A stretch of 64,000 nt of DNA from contig JAFVHP010000033.1 in the NCBI GenBank assembly GCA_017474455.1, positions 62,001 through 126,000 of the forward strand, read 5' to 3'. The stretch is from Lachnospiraceae bacterium (GTDB lineage Bacteria; Bacillota; Clostridia; Lachnospirales; Lachnospiraceae). The notes beneath the pieces are model-generated. The model ran no database searches. It saw only the letters and a list, made by a program, of their open reading frames with translations, and was not told the DNA's origin. The stretch's first letter is position 1. Each line of letters starts with the position of its first letter. A program made the translations under genes and the position numbers. Shown here piece after piece: positions 26,142 to 34,469 of this stretch.

Positions 26142-27746
26142 ATGGAACCGTTAAAGGTCTTTATAACAGAAGATGAAAGCATAGTGCGGGAAGGCCTGCG
26201 GGATATGATCCCCTGGGAACAGTACGGCTTTGTCTTTGCGGGCGAAGCTTCCGACGGGGAGACTGCGCTGCCGATGGTCCGCAGGATCAGGCCGGATATC
26301 CTGATTACCGATATAAAAATGCCGTTCATGGACGGCCTCGAATTCAGCCGTCTGGTCAGCAGAGAGCTGCCGGCGACCAGGATCATCATCCTGTCCGGGT
26401 ATGATGATTTCGAATATGCGAGACAGGCCATTGAGCTCCATGTGGACCAGTATCTTTTGAAGCCCATCACGAAAGCGGCCATGGTGCAGGCTCTGGAACA
26501 GACCAGGAGCCGTATCGAGGAAGACCAGAAGCAGCAGGAATACCTGCAGCAGTTCATCAGGGAATCCAGGGAATATGAGCATTATGAGCGCCGGGACTTC
26601 TTCGAGAAGCTCGTGGGCGGGTCTCTCACCGTGCCGCAGATCTATGAACAGGCCGCCAGGCTGGAGATCGACCTGGACGCGGAGTGCTTCAATATCGTGC
26701 TGTTCAGCCTGCAGGGCCCGGATCAGGACAGGGGATATTCGGCAGAAGCTTCGGAACGGCTGGAGACCCTGATAGGGAACCTGTACAGGAATCCCGACCT
26801 TCTGGTGTTCCGTGAAGGCATATTGAGCTACGCGGTGCTGGTCAAGGCACAGAAGGATAAGATCGACGAGAGGACGGCGCGATGTCTGGATATCATCCGG
26901 ACGCAGTGCGAGAATGCGGAAAAAGAGCTGGACTGGCATGCGGCTGTAGGAACGCCCGTAGAGCGGCTGAGCGGGATCCCCCGCTGTTACATGGATGCCG
27001 GGCACGCGATGGCATTCAGGCATATCATGCCGGGCGAGCATGTGCTGACGGCGGAGAGGATAAAAGCGGTCACGGCGGAACAGGAAAGCTATCAGACGAT
27101 AGATTCCGGCACGGCGGATCCGATGCTGATCCGCGGTTTTATCCGTCAGGGCACGGCTGCGGAACTGGATGACTTCGTTTCCGAATACTTTGATGCCATC
27201 GGGTCAGCGGCGGATTCTCTGATGTTCAGGAATTACCTGATCCTGAGCGCGAGGGTCAACGCCCTTGCCGCCATAGAGGAGCTGGGGATCAGCCGGAGCC
27301 TTCTGATGGAAAGGCTGCCCATGCCCGGCCAGGATGCCGGAAAGGACCTGAAAAACTACCTGACGGAGGTCCTGCATGCCGCGGTCTCGCTGCGGGACGA
27401 GGAGACCCAGCGGCAGGGAGGGAAACTCCTGGAGAATGCCCTGGAGTATATCGACAGGCATTATACGGACGAAGATATGTCCCTGAATACGCTCGCCAGG
27501 GCGATCAATGTCAGCACGAACTATCTGAGCGCGATCTTCAGCCAGAAAATGGGTATATCCTTTGTGGAATACCTGACCCAGAAGCGGATGACCCGGGCCA
27601 AACAGCTTCTTAAGCAGAGCAGGAAGCGCACGGGGGACATCGCCGCGGAGGTCGGCTACCGGGATCCGCATTATTTCAGCTTTGTCTTTAAGAAAACACA
27701 GGGCTGTACGCCCAGGGAATACCGCGGGGGAGAGCAGGATAAATGA
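26142..27746 (+). CDS. YesN-type response regulator with AraC DNA-binding domain
   Basis: A 534-residue response regulator. The receiver domain (about 1-125) has the acidic pair Glu10-Asp11, phosphoacceptor Asp57 in LITDIKMPFMDG, the LSGYDDFEYAR switch segment and Lys in LLKPI. A central region of about 280 residues follows, and the C-terminus carries the AraC double helix-turn-helix (MSLNTLARAINVSTNYLSAI, then GDIAAEVGYRDPHYFSFVFK). It pairs with the kinase whose start overlaps its stop (ATGA at 27743). Its likely target is the ABC importer operon at 31760-36602, by proximity. Confidence 0.92.
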   Translation: MEPLKVFITEDESIVREGLRDMIPWEQYGFVFAGEASDGETALPMVRRIRPDILITDIKMPFMDGLEFSRLVSRELPATRIIILSGYDDFEYARQAIELHVDQYLLKPITKAAMVQALEQTRSRIEEDQKQQEYLQQFIRESREYEHYERRDFFEKLVGGSLTVPQIYEQAARLEIDLDAECFNIVLFSLQGPDQDRGYSAEASERLETLIGNLYRNPDLLVFREGILSYAVLVKAQKDKIDERTARCLDIIRTQCENAEKELDWHAAVGTPVERLSGIPRCYMDAGHAMAFRHIMPGEHVLTAERIKAVTAEQESYQTIDSGTADPMLIRGFIRQGTAAELDDFVSEYFDAIGSAADSLMFRNYLILSARVNALAAIEELGISRSLLMERLPMPGQDAGKDLKNYLTEVLHAAVSLRDEETQRQGGKLLENALEYIDRHYTDEDMSLNTLARAINVSTNYLSAIFSQKMGISFVEYLTQKRMTRAKQLLKQSRKRTGDIAAEVGYRDPHYFSFVFKKTQGCTPREYRGGEQDK

Positions 27747-29167
27747 GCGGGACCGGTCCGGTCACAGACCGCAACTCCATCAGTGAAAGGATCCGTCGGC
27801 TGATCATTACCCTGGCGGTGCCTTTCTGCGTCCTGGCGCTGTTCATCCTTTTCCTGTTCACTTTTTACAGTCTCCGTTTCGCGAAGATCAGCAGCAATAT
27901 CTCCACAGCCTCCCAGTTCAACCAGAATTTCAAGGAAGAAGTCGACCTGAAGATGTACTATTTCGTGACCGGCAGCAGCGACGAAGTCCCGCTGGAAGAG
28001 GTGGAGACCGCCGAGGAATTGGCCAGGGAGCTGCTTTCGGGCACCGGGAACAGGGAGAGCGTGCGGGCTGTCAGCAGCGTGCTCAATCTCTGCGGCAACC
28101 TGAAAGGCTGTATCGCGGATATCGAAAAGACGGACGGGTACAACAGCCGGATGCACCAGCTGGAGACGAACGTATACGTCATCACGGAACTGATACAGGA
28201 TTATATGTATACCTACCTGTATCATGAAGCCGGAGAACTGGCTGCCCTGCGCCGGCGCCAGACCTTTCTGTTGGCTACGGTCTTTACGGCGGCAGCCCTT
28301 GTCATACTGGCTGCTATCGTCATTTCCCTCCGCCAGAGTATCCGGATCGCGCGCAGTATAACGAGGCCCGTGGACGAACTGTACCGCCGGGTCGGCGAGA
28401 TCGGTGAAGGCGACCTGACTGTCCGGGCGCCGGTGGATGCCGAGGACGGGAAACTGAGGGCCCTTGGCGAAGGGCTGGAGGAGATGGTCAACCGCCTCAA
28501 TGAGCAGCGGGAACTGAACCGGCAGGAACAGTTAAGGCTACGCAGCATGGAGCTGGCGCTGATCCAGGCCCAGATCAATCCGCACTTTTTGTACAATACG
28601 CTGGACGCAATCATGTGGCTGACCGAGACGGGGAAGAACGACCAGGCGGTCGAGATGGTCTCGAGCCTTTCGACATATTTCCGCTCTTTTTTGTCGAACG
28701 GCAAGGATATCATCACGCTCAGGGAAGAAGCACTGCACGTGCGCAGCTATCTGGAGATCCAGCAGGTCCGCTACAGGGATATCCTGCAGTATGAGCTGGA
28801 TATGGATCCCGAACTGGAAGAATGCCTGATCCCGAAGATGACGCTCCAGCCGCTGGTGGAAAATGCCATCTATCACGGCATCAAGACCAAACGCGGCGGG
28901 GGGACGGTCCGGATCAGCAGCAGGAAAAACGGCAGCCGTGCCCTGCTGAAAGTCGAAGATACCGGATCGGGTATGGAAAAAGAGGAGTTCGAGAAGCTGC
29001 TCGCATCCCTGGAAGACAGTGAAGGCAGCGGTTTCGGAATGCGGGCTTCCTACCAGAGGCTCAAGCTGATGTTCGATACGGAACTGGAATTTGATATGGA
29101 AAGTGTGCCTGGCGAGGGAACGACGATCCTGATCGGCATACCTTTCAGGACCGGAGGGGAAGGATGA
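27743..29167 (+). CDS. YesM-type sensor histidine kinase
   Basis: A 474-residue membrane kinase. Two membrane helices (about 20-45 and 165-195) bracket an extracytoplasmic domain of about 120 residues; a HAMP segment follows (about 195-250). The phosphoacceptor is His281 in INPHFLYNTLDAI, typical of LytS/YesM kinases, and the ATP-binding domain has LVENAIYHGIKTKRGGG and EDTGSGM. It overlaps both the regulator before it and the binding lipoprotein after it by four bases, so all three are made together. Confidence 0.92.
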   Translation: MSGTGPVTDRNSISERIRRLIITLAVPFCVLALFILFLFTFYSLRFAKISSNISTASQFNQNFKEEVDLKMYYFVTGSSDEVPLEEVETAEELARELLSGTGNRESVRAVSSVLNLCGNLKGCIADIEKTDGYNSRMHQLETNVYVITELIQDYMYTYLYHEAGELAALRRRQTFLLATVFTAAALVILAAIVISLRQSIRIARSITRPVDELYRRVGEIGEGDLTVRAPVDAEDGKLRALGEGLEEMVNRLNEQRELNRQEQLRLRSMELALIQAQINPHFLYNTLDAIMWLTETGKNDQAVEMVSSLSTYFRSFLSNGKDIITLREEALHVRSYLEIQQVRYRDILQYELDMDPELEECLIPKMTLQPLVENAIYHGIKTKRGGGTVRISSRKNGSRALLKVEDTGSGMEKEEFEKLLASLEDSEGSGFGMRASYQRLKLMFDTELEFDMESVPGEGTTILIGIPFRTGGEG

Positions 29168-30153
29168 AGAAGCTTCGGGTGTTTTTGGCGATTTGCTTGA
29201 TCATGGCCTTATTCCCGGGATGCTCCCCGGAGCGGGAAGCGGCGCGGGAAGAAAAACTGATCCGGGTGGGCTTTTCCCAGGTGGGATCGGAGTCCGACTG
29301 GCGGGCTGCGAACACCCAGTCCATGATCAGCGCTCTCAGCGAAAAGAACGGGTTTGAGCTGATCTACGATAATGCCAGGCAGCGCCAGGAGAACCAGTTC
29401 CTCGCGATCCGCAATTTCATCCAGCAGGACGTGGACTATATCGTCCTGGCTCCCATCGCGGAATCAGGGTGGGACGATGTGCTCTCAGAAGCCAGGTCGG
29501 CAGGCATCCCGGTCATCATCGTGGACCGGCAGATCGCGGTCAGCGACGAAGATCTCTATACCAGCTGGGTCGGGTCGGACTTTCTGGCGGAAGGCCAGCG
29601 GGCCATCCGGTGGCTGGAAGGCACGATCCAGCAGCAGGGCCGGCTGGGAAAACCGCTGAATATCCTGCATATCCAGGGAACCGACGGCGCGACGGCACAG
29701 ATCGGCCGTACAAAAGCCCTGAACGACGCGGTCAGGACCCATCCCGGCTGGAAGGTGGCGGCAGTCCTTCCGGGGGAATATACGGAAGCGAAAAGCTATG
29801 AACTGGTCCGCGATTTCCTGGCCGAAGATCAGCAGATCGACGTGATCTACAGTGAAAATGACAATATGACCTTCGGCGCCATACGGGCCCTGGAAGAAGC
29901 GGGGATCAGTTACGGTGCCGACGGGGATGTGATCATCATTTCTTTTGACGCGGTGCACGACGCGCTGGAAATGTGCCTGAACGGGAAGATCAATATCTGT
30001 GTGGAATGCAACCCTCTGCACGGCCCCAGGGTGGCAGCCCTGATCCGGCAGCTGGAGAACGGTGAAACGCCGGCCAAACAGACCTATGTCGATGAGACGT
30101 TCTTCTCGCCGGGGCTTTTAAATGAAGACCTGATCGGCAGCAGGGAATACTGA
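29164..30153 (+). CDS. Sugar-binding lipoprotein coupled to the histidine kinase
   Basis: A 329-residue periplasmic-binding-protein-like lipoprotein with lipobox FPGC (Cys20) and the ribose/galactofuranose-binder fold (RVGFSQVGSESDWRAAN, DYIVLAPIAESGWDD, LNILHIQGTDGATAQIGR, VIYSENDNMTFGAIRALEE). It resembles the transporter's own binding protein at 31760-32818 but is encoded with the kinase through an ATGA overlap. The likely job is sugar sensing for the kinase, not transport; that is an inference from gene coupling. It ends at the triplicated terminator repeat. Confidence 0.85.
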   Translation: MKKLRVFLAICLIMALFPGCSPEREAAREEKLIRVGFSQVGSESDWRAANTQSMISALSEKNGFELIYDNARQRQENQFLAIRNFIQQDVDYIVLAPIAESGWDDVLSEARSAGIPVIIVDRQIAVSDEDLYTSWVGSDFLAEGQRAIRWLEGTIQQQGRLGKPLNILHIQGTDGATAQIGRTKALNDAVRTHPGWKVAAVLPGEYTEAKSYELVRDFLAEDQQIDVIYSENDNMTFGAIRALEEAGISYGADGDVIIISFDAVHDALEMCLNGKINICVECNPLHGPRVAALIRQLENGETPAKQTYVDETFFSPGLLNEDLIGSREY

Positions 30154-30154
30154 C

Positions 30155-30364
30155 GGGGAAGCCAGTGCGCCGGCACTGGCTTTTTGACGCTTATTCCGAT
30201 GCTGTCGTGTAGATCATTTCAACCGGACCGCGTAAGCGGGACGGGGAAGCCAGTGCGCCGGCACTGGCTTTTTAGCCGCTCATCCAACGATGCTGTCGTG
30301 TTGATCATTTCAACCGGACCGCGAGAGCGGGACGGGGAAGCCAGTGCGCCGGCACTGGCTTTTT
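30155..30364. repeat. Tandem repeat of three terminators with GNRA hairpins
   Basis: The stem-loop GCCAGTGC-GCCG-GCACTGGC followed by five T occurs three times, at 30161-30185, 30249-30273 and 30340-30364. The second and third belong to 76-bp units (30198-30273 and 30289-30364) that differ at about three bases and start 91 bp apart. Each of those units also holds the hairpin CCGC-GNRA-GCGG, with loop GTAA in one and GAGA in the other. The last T-tract runs into the stop codon of the convergent GntR gene. The array insulates two convergent transcripts. Confidence 0.85.
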
Positions 30365-31427
30365 AGCCACTGTCCCGCTGTATGAGCGTCCAGGGGAGCC
30401 GTATAGAGCGGGCCTTTTCGCCGCGGATGAGCCTCAGCAGAGCGGATGCGGCGGCTGTCCCCATCTGGTGGCGCTCATGGGCGAGGGAAGTGATGGACAC
30501 CGGGCCCAGCCGGCAGTAATGGCTGTTGTCGAAACTGACGACGGCGATATCTTCCGGAACGCGGAGGCCTTCCCTCGTGAGGCACCGGACCAGCTGGTAG
30601 GCGATCTCATCGTTATAGGCCATTATGGCGCTGCAGGGGGAAAGATCGTTTCGGATATAACGCATCAGCCAGTCCCTTCTGCCGCTCAGCAGATTCTCCC
30701 TGTTTTCCGAATCGTACCAGAGTATGCTTTTTTCGCTGACCGGGCAGCCGGCCCGGATCAGTGCGGACAAAAATCCGTGATAGCGTTCCGGACCCTGCAG
30801 ATCGTCGCTTTTGAATGCGCCGGCGATCTGCCTGTGGCCTGTATCCATCAGGTACCGGACTAAAAGTTCCGCGCCGCCTTCGTTATCGTCGCGGATACAG
30901 GGTGCGTTTTCCGGCACAGGGAGCAGGGCGTGGAGGTAGACGAGAGGTATCCCCAGTTCCCCGATCCTTTTCAGAAGGTCCAGGTTCGGACTGGGCAGGG
31001 CGCTTTTGGCAGGCTCCATGATGATGCCCGCGGGCGGTGCGGACAGGAGCCCGGTAAGGATCTCCCTTTCCCGCATGACACTGCCGGAGAGCGCATACGG
31101 TTCGATGTCAAACCCTTCCTGGCTAAAGACCGTTTCCATATCCTTTAACAGCTGCGGATACAGGTATTCGTCCGTCCCGTACACAAGGACGGCGATCCGC
31201 CCGCCGTGCCGTCCGGCATAGCCGGACAGGTAGGTGCCGCTGCCGTGCACGCGCACGATAACGCCTTCTTCTTCCAGTATAAGGAGCGCGTGCCGGACAG
31301 TCTGCCGGCTGTATCCGTACTGCCGCGAGATCTCCATTTCACCCGGAAGTTTATTCCGGCCCTCTGTGCGCATCCTCGCGCAGAGTCTTCTCAATTCAGA
31401 TGTCAGGATCAGATATTTCGATGCCAT
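30363..31427 (-). CDS. GntR/LacI hybrid repressor (AraR-like)
   Basis: A 354-residue regulator with an N-terminal GntR winged helix (KLPGEMEISRQYGYSRQTVR, then EEEGVIVRVHGSGTYLSG) joined to a LacI-type sugar-binding domain (about 75-350; SFDNSHYCRLGPVSITSLAH). This is the architecture of AraR. It is divergent from the YtfQ-type importer operon; a GTAC-centred palindrome in the shared intergenic region is a plausible operator. No Shine-Dalgarno motif is apparent before the ATG at 31427, which is unlike its neighbours. The effector is probably a pentose or furanose sugar, by analogy. Confidence 0.87.
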   Translation of the reverse strand: MASKYLILTSELRRLCARMRTEGRNKLPGEMEISRQYGYSRQTVRHALLILEEEGVIVRVHGSGTYLSGYAGRHGGRIAVLVYGTDEYLYPQLLKDMETVFSQEGFDIEPYALSGSVMREREILTGLLSAPPAGIIMEPAKSALPSPNLDLLKRIGELGIPLVYLHALLPVPENAPCIRDDNEGGAELLVRYLMDTGHRQIAGAFKSDDLQGPERYHGFLSALIRAGCPVSEKSILWYDSENRENLLSGRRDWLMRYIRNDLSPCSAIMAYNDEIAYQLVRCLTREGLRVPEDIAVVSFDNSHYCRLGPVSITSLAHERHQMGTAAASALLRLIRGEKARSIRLPWTLIQRDSG

Positions 31428-31759
31428 ATAAGATAGATTTTTAAATCAGTTTTTCCGGCCGCGCAGGAAAAAAACACACCCTCCAGACAGATGTTGGCTA
31501 TTTTTACGAAAACGTTAACGGACTTCTGTCACCGGTGAATCGTAAAATAACAAACCTTTCCCCGGCATCAGGCTTAAATTTTCCGCCATTTCCCGCAAGT
31601 TGTACTACTTTTATTATTATATCACAAAGTTGTATTTATCCGGTTTAACGGTTTTGCGGACAGGGGCCCGAGGCGTATTGACGTTGATTTTCCGGCATGT
31701 TTTGATAGATTCAGCAGGGCATATACGCCCAACCAGATGAATCTAAAGGAGGAAAAACG
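31428..31759. other. Divergent regulatory region between GntR repressor and importer operon
   Basis: About 330 bp without a gene. It holds the GTAC-centred palindrome at 31597-31610, a second AAGTTGTA at 31627-31634, and a possible -35 (TTGACG, 31678-31683) with a poor -10 near 31701. GGAGG (31750-31754) precedes the importer's first gene. Confidence 0.5.
31597..31634 (+). promoter_or_regulatory. Candidate operator of the AraR-like repressor
   Basis: AAGTTGTACTACTT (31597-31610) is symmetric at 12 of 14 positions around GTAC. The half-site AAGTTGTA recurs at 31627-31634, exactly 30 bp on, about three helical turns. GntR/AraR operators often contain TTGTAC-type arms. Binding is inferred. Confidence 0.45.
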
Positions 31760-32818
31760 ATGAAAAAGATTTTAGCTCTCGTTATGACTGCATGCATAGT
31801 CATGGGACTGGCCGGATGCGCAGTTCCGGCTGCATCTTCCGCTCCCGCAGCTCCTGCCGCCGAGGCACCTGCAGCAGCAGAGGAAGAACCCGCCGCTGAA
31901 GCTCCCGCTCCCGCAGCCGAAGGCCTGATCAAGGTCGGCGTTGTCAACAACCCGCCTTCAGAGTCCGGCTATCGTGAAGCCAATGTAAATGACTTCATCA
32001 GCGTATTCACACCCGAGAACGGCTATGACGCCAAGTTCTATTACAGCATCAAGAACGATGAGCAGCTGAGCGCTGCCAGACAGTTCATCACCGACGGTGT
32101 TGACTATCTCCTGATCTCCGCCGCTGAGACGACCGGCTGGGATGCAGTCCTTAAAGATGCGCAGGATGCCGGCATCGGCGTTTTCCTGTTCGACCGTATG
32201 ATCGACTGCGATCCTTCCCTGTTTGAAGCCGCTGTTGTTTCCGATATGGCACAGGAAGGTGAAACAGCTGTCAGCTGGCTGCTTTCCCTTGACCTTCCCG
32301 AATACAATGTCATTCACATCCAGGGCGCTATGGGTTCCGATGCACAGCTTGGCCGTACAGGCGCTCTTGACGAACAGTTTGAGTCCGGCAAGATGAACAA
32401 AGTCGTTCAGCAGACAGCTACATGGGATGAAGCGGAAGCAAAGAAGATCGTTGAATCCGTTATCAACTCCAAAGAGCCGTTCAACGTGATCTACGCAGAG
32501 AACGACGGTATGGCAAAGGGCGCTGTTGCAGCTCTTGACGAAGCCGGCATTACACACGGCGTAGACAAGGACGTCGTAGTCATGGGCTTTGACTGCAACA
32601 AGTGGGCACTCCGCGAACTGCTCGCAGGCAACTGGAACTATGACGGACAGTGCAGCCCGTTCCAGGCACAGGTCATCAGCGACATGATCCAGACACTGCA
32701 GAGCGGCGGCGCGATCGAAGGCCTGAACGATGCGAAGCAGATCATCTCTGTTGAAAAGGGCTTCGACGCTCGTGAGATCACCGAGGAAGATATCGCTACA
32801 TACGGCCTCGGCGAATAA
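31760..32818 (+). CDS. YtfQ-type sugar ABC transporter substrate-binding lipoprotein
   Basis: A 352-residue lipoprotein: signal peptide with lipobox LAGC (Cys20), an Ala/Pro/Glu-rich tether (about 22-54), then a Peripla_BP_4 binding domain (IKVGVVNNPPSESGYREAN, DYLLISAAETTGWD, NVIHIQGAMGSDAQLGRTG, NVIYAENDGMAKGAVAAL). The pattern matches YtfQ-like galactofuranose/arabinofuranose binders. It is the first gene of the importer operon and is separated from the ATPase gene by an attenuator-like hairpin, which commonly keeps the binding protein more abundant. AAAGGAGG precedes the ATG. Confidence 0.87.
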   Translation: MKKILALVMTACIVMGLAGCAVPAASSAPAAPAAEAPAAAEEEPAAEAPAPAAEGLIKVGVVNNPPSESGYREANVNDFISVFTPENGYDAKFYYSIKNDEQLSAARQFITDGVDYLLISAAETTGWDAVLKDAQDAGIGVFLFDRMIDCDPSLFEAAVVSDMAQEGETAVSWLLSLDLPEYNVIHIQGAMGSDAQLGRTGALDEQFESGKMNKVVQQTATWDEAEAKKIVESVINSKEPFNVIYAENDGMAKGAVAALDEAGITHGVDKDVVVMGFDCNKWALRELLAGNWNYDGQCSPFQAQVISDMIQTLQSGGAIEGLNDAKQIISVEKGFDAREITEEDIATYGLGE

Positions 32819-32873
32819 TAAGGGAAGCAGGCCGGATAAGTCTGCAGTACCGGGTACCATAAGATAAACAGGA

Positions 32874-32928
32874 AAGCGCGGTGTGGAACAGGGTGGATTA
32901 GCCCGCGGTCCGCACCGCGCTTATTTTT
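32874..32928 (+). terminator. Attenuator-like hairpin between binding protein and ATPase genes
   Basis: AAGCGCGGTG (32874-32883) pairs with CACCGCGCTT (32913-32922) and the stem extends four more pairs inward with one G-T wobble; TTATTTTT follows. It sits inside the operon, so partial termination would raise the ratio of binding protein to membrane components. Confidence 0.7.
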
Positions 32929-32954
32929 AAAGGAACAGGACAGGAGAATAGCGG

Positions 32955-34469
32955 ATGGAAAACGATGTTTTGTTAACTATGCGCGGAATCTGCAAATCCT
33001 TTCCAAACGTCAGAGCCTTGAATAACGTGGATTTCACGCTCAGAAAAGGGATGATCCACGCGCTGATGGGCGAGAACGGCGCCGGAAAATCAACACTGAT
33101 CAAAGTGCTGACCGGCGTTTACACCATGGACGAAGGGGAGATCCGCATAGACGGGGAGGAGGGTGCCATCAGCATCCGGTCCCCGCAGGAAGCCCGCAGC
33201 CACGGGATCAGCACGGTGTACCAGGAAGTAACACTGTGCCCGAACCTGACCGTGGCCGAGAACATGTTCATAGGCCGTTCGGAAAGAAAGACCGTGGACT
33301 GGAAAGGTACGGAAAAAAGAGCCGGTGAACTTCTGGAGAGCCTCGGGATCCCCGCAAGGCCCAGGCAGCAGCTGGGCAGCTGTTCGCTTGCGGTCCAGCA
33401 GATGGTCGCGATCGCCAGGGCAGTGGACACAGACTGCAAGGTCCTGATCCTGGACGAGCCGACTTCTTCGCTGGACGATAATGAGGTCGCCATGCTTTTC
33501 AGGCTGATGAGGGACCTTAAGTCGCGAGGCGTCGGGATCATCTTTGTCACGCACTTACTTGAACAGGTCTATGAAGTCAGCGACCAGATCACAGTCCTCC
33601 GGAACGGTGAACTGGTGGGCGAATACGAAGTAAAGGATCTTCCTCAGGTCGAACTGGTCGAAAAGATGATCGGCAAGGACCTGGACGACCTGTCCAAATT
33701 AAAGGGCAGCGTACCTGCCGGCGGCACCGGGAAAGAGATCCTCTATGAAGCGGAAGGGCTTTCCAGCAGTGAGAGCAGGCCTTTCGACTTCCATATCGCG
33801 AAGGGCGAAGTGAACGGTTTTACCGGCCTTCTGGGCTCGGGGCGCAGTGAAAGCGTCAGGGCCATCTTCGGTGCGGATACGGTGACGGGCGGCAAAGTGA
33901 AGGTGGAAGGAAAAGAAGTAAAGATCACGAAACCGCTGGACGCCATGAAGAACGGCATCGGATATCTTGCGGAAGACCGCAAGCGCGACGGTATCATCGC
34001 GGACCTTTCCGTCAGAGAGAACATCATTCTTGCCCTGCAGGTGATCAGGGGCATCATGCACCCGATCTCCCGTTCGCAGGCAGAGGCCTTCGCTGATGAA
34101 TATATAAAGGCGTTGGATATCAAGACCTCTTCACCGGAAACACCGGTGGGCCTGCTTTCCGGCGGCAACCAGCAGAAGGTCATCCTGGCCAGGTGGCTTC
34201 TGACACATCCCAAGTACCTGATCCTGGACGAACCCACCCGCGGTATCGACGTAGGGACAAAAACGGAGATCCAGCGGCTGGTCTTAAAACTTGCGGAGGA
34301 AGGCATGAGCATCACGTTCATTTCCTCCGAGATCGAAGAAATGCTGAGAACCTGTTCCAGGCTCATCGTCATGCGCGACAGGAATATCGTCGGTGAGCTG
34401 ACGGGCGACGACCTGACACAGGAACGGGTAATGCGCACCATAGCGAAAGGAGGCGGCAAGGATGAATAA
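32955..34469 (+). CDS. Sugar ABC transporter ATP-binding protein (YtfR-like, two ABC domains)
   Basis: A 504-residue double ATPase of the MglA/RbsA/YtfR type. The first domain has Walker A GENGAGKST and Walker B VLILDEPTSSLD. The second has the altered P-loop GLLGSGRSES, the signature LLSGGNQQKVILARWL and LILDEPTRGIDVG. It powers import by the two permeases that follow. AGGAG precedes the ATG, and its end overlaps the next start by eight bases. Confidence 0.93.
   Translation: MENDVLLTMRGICKSFPNVRALNNVDFTLRKGMIHALMGENGAGKSTLIKVLTGVYTMDEGEIRIDGEEGAISIRSPQEARSHGISTVYQEVTLCPNLTVAENMFIGRSERKTVDWKGTEKRAGELLESLGIPARPRQQLGSCSLAVQQMVAIARAVDTDCKVLILDEPTSSLDDNEVAMLFRLMRDLKSRGVGIIFVTHLLEQVYEVSDQITVLRNGELVGEYEVKDLPQVELVEKMIGKDLDDLSKLKGSVPAGGTGKEILYEAEGLSSSESRPFDFHIAKGEVNGFTGLLGSGRSESVRAIFGADTVTGGKVKVEGKEVKITKPLDAMKNGIGYLAEDRKRDGIIADLSVRENIILALQVIRGIMHPISRSQAEAFADEYIKALDIKTSSPETPVGLLSGGNQQKVILARWLLTHPKYLILDEPTRGIDVGTKTEIQRLVLKLAEEGMSITFISSEIEEMLRTCSRLIVMRDRNIVGELTGDDLTQERVMRTIAKGGGKDE

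Noticed and set aside
30184-30366. A 60-codon frame inside the triplicated terminator region
   Set aside because: It arises from repeat periodicity and runs through terminator stems; there is no ribosome site.
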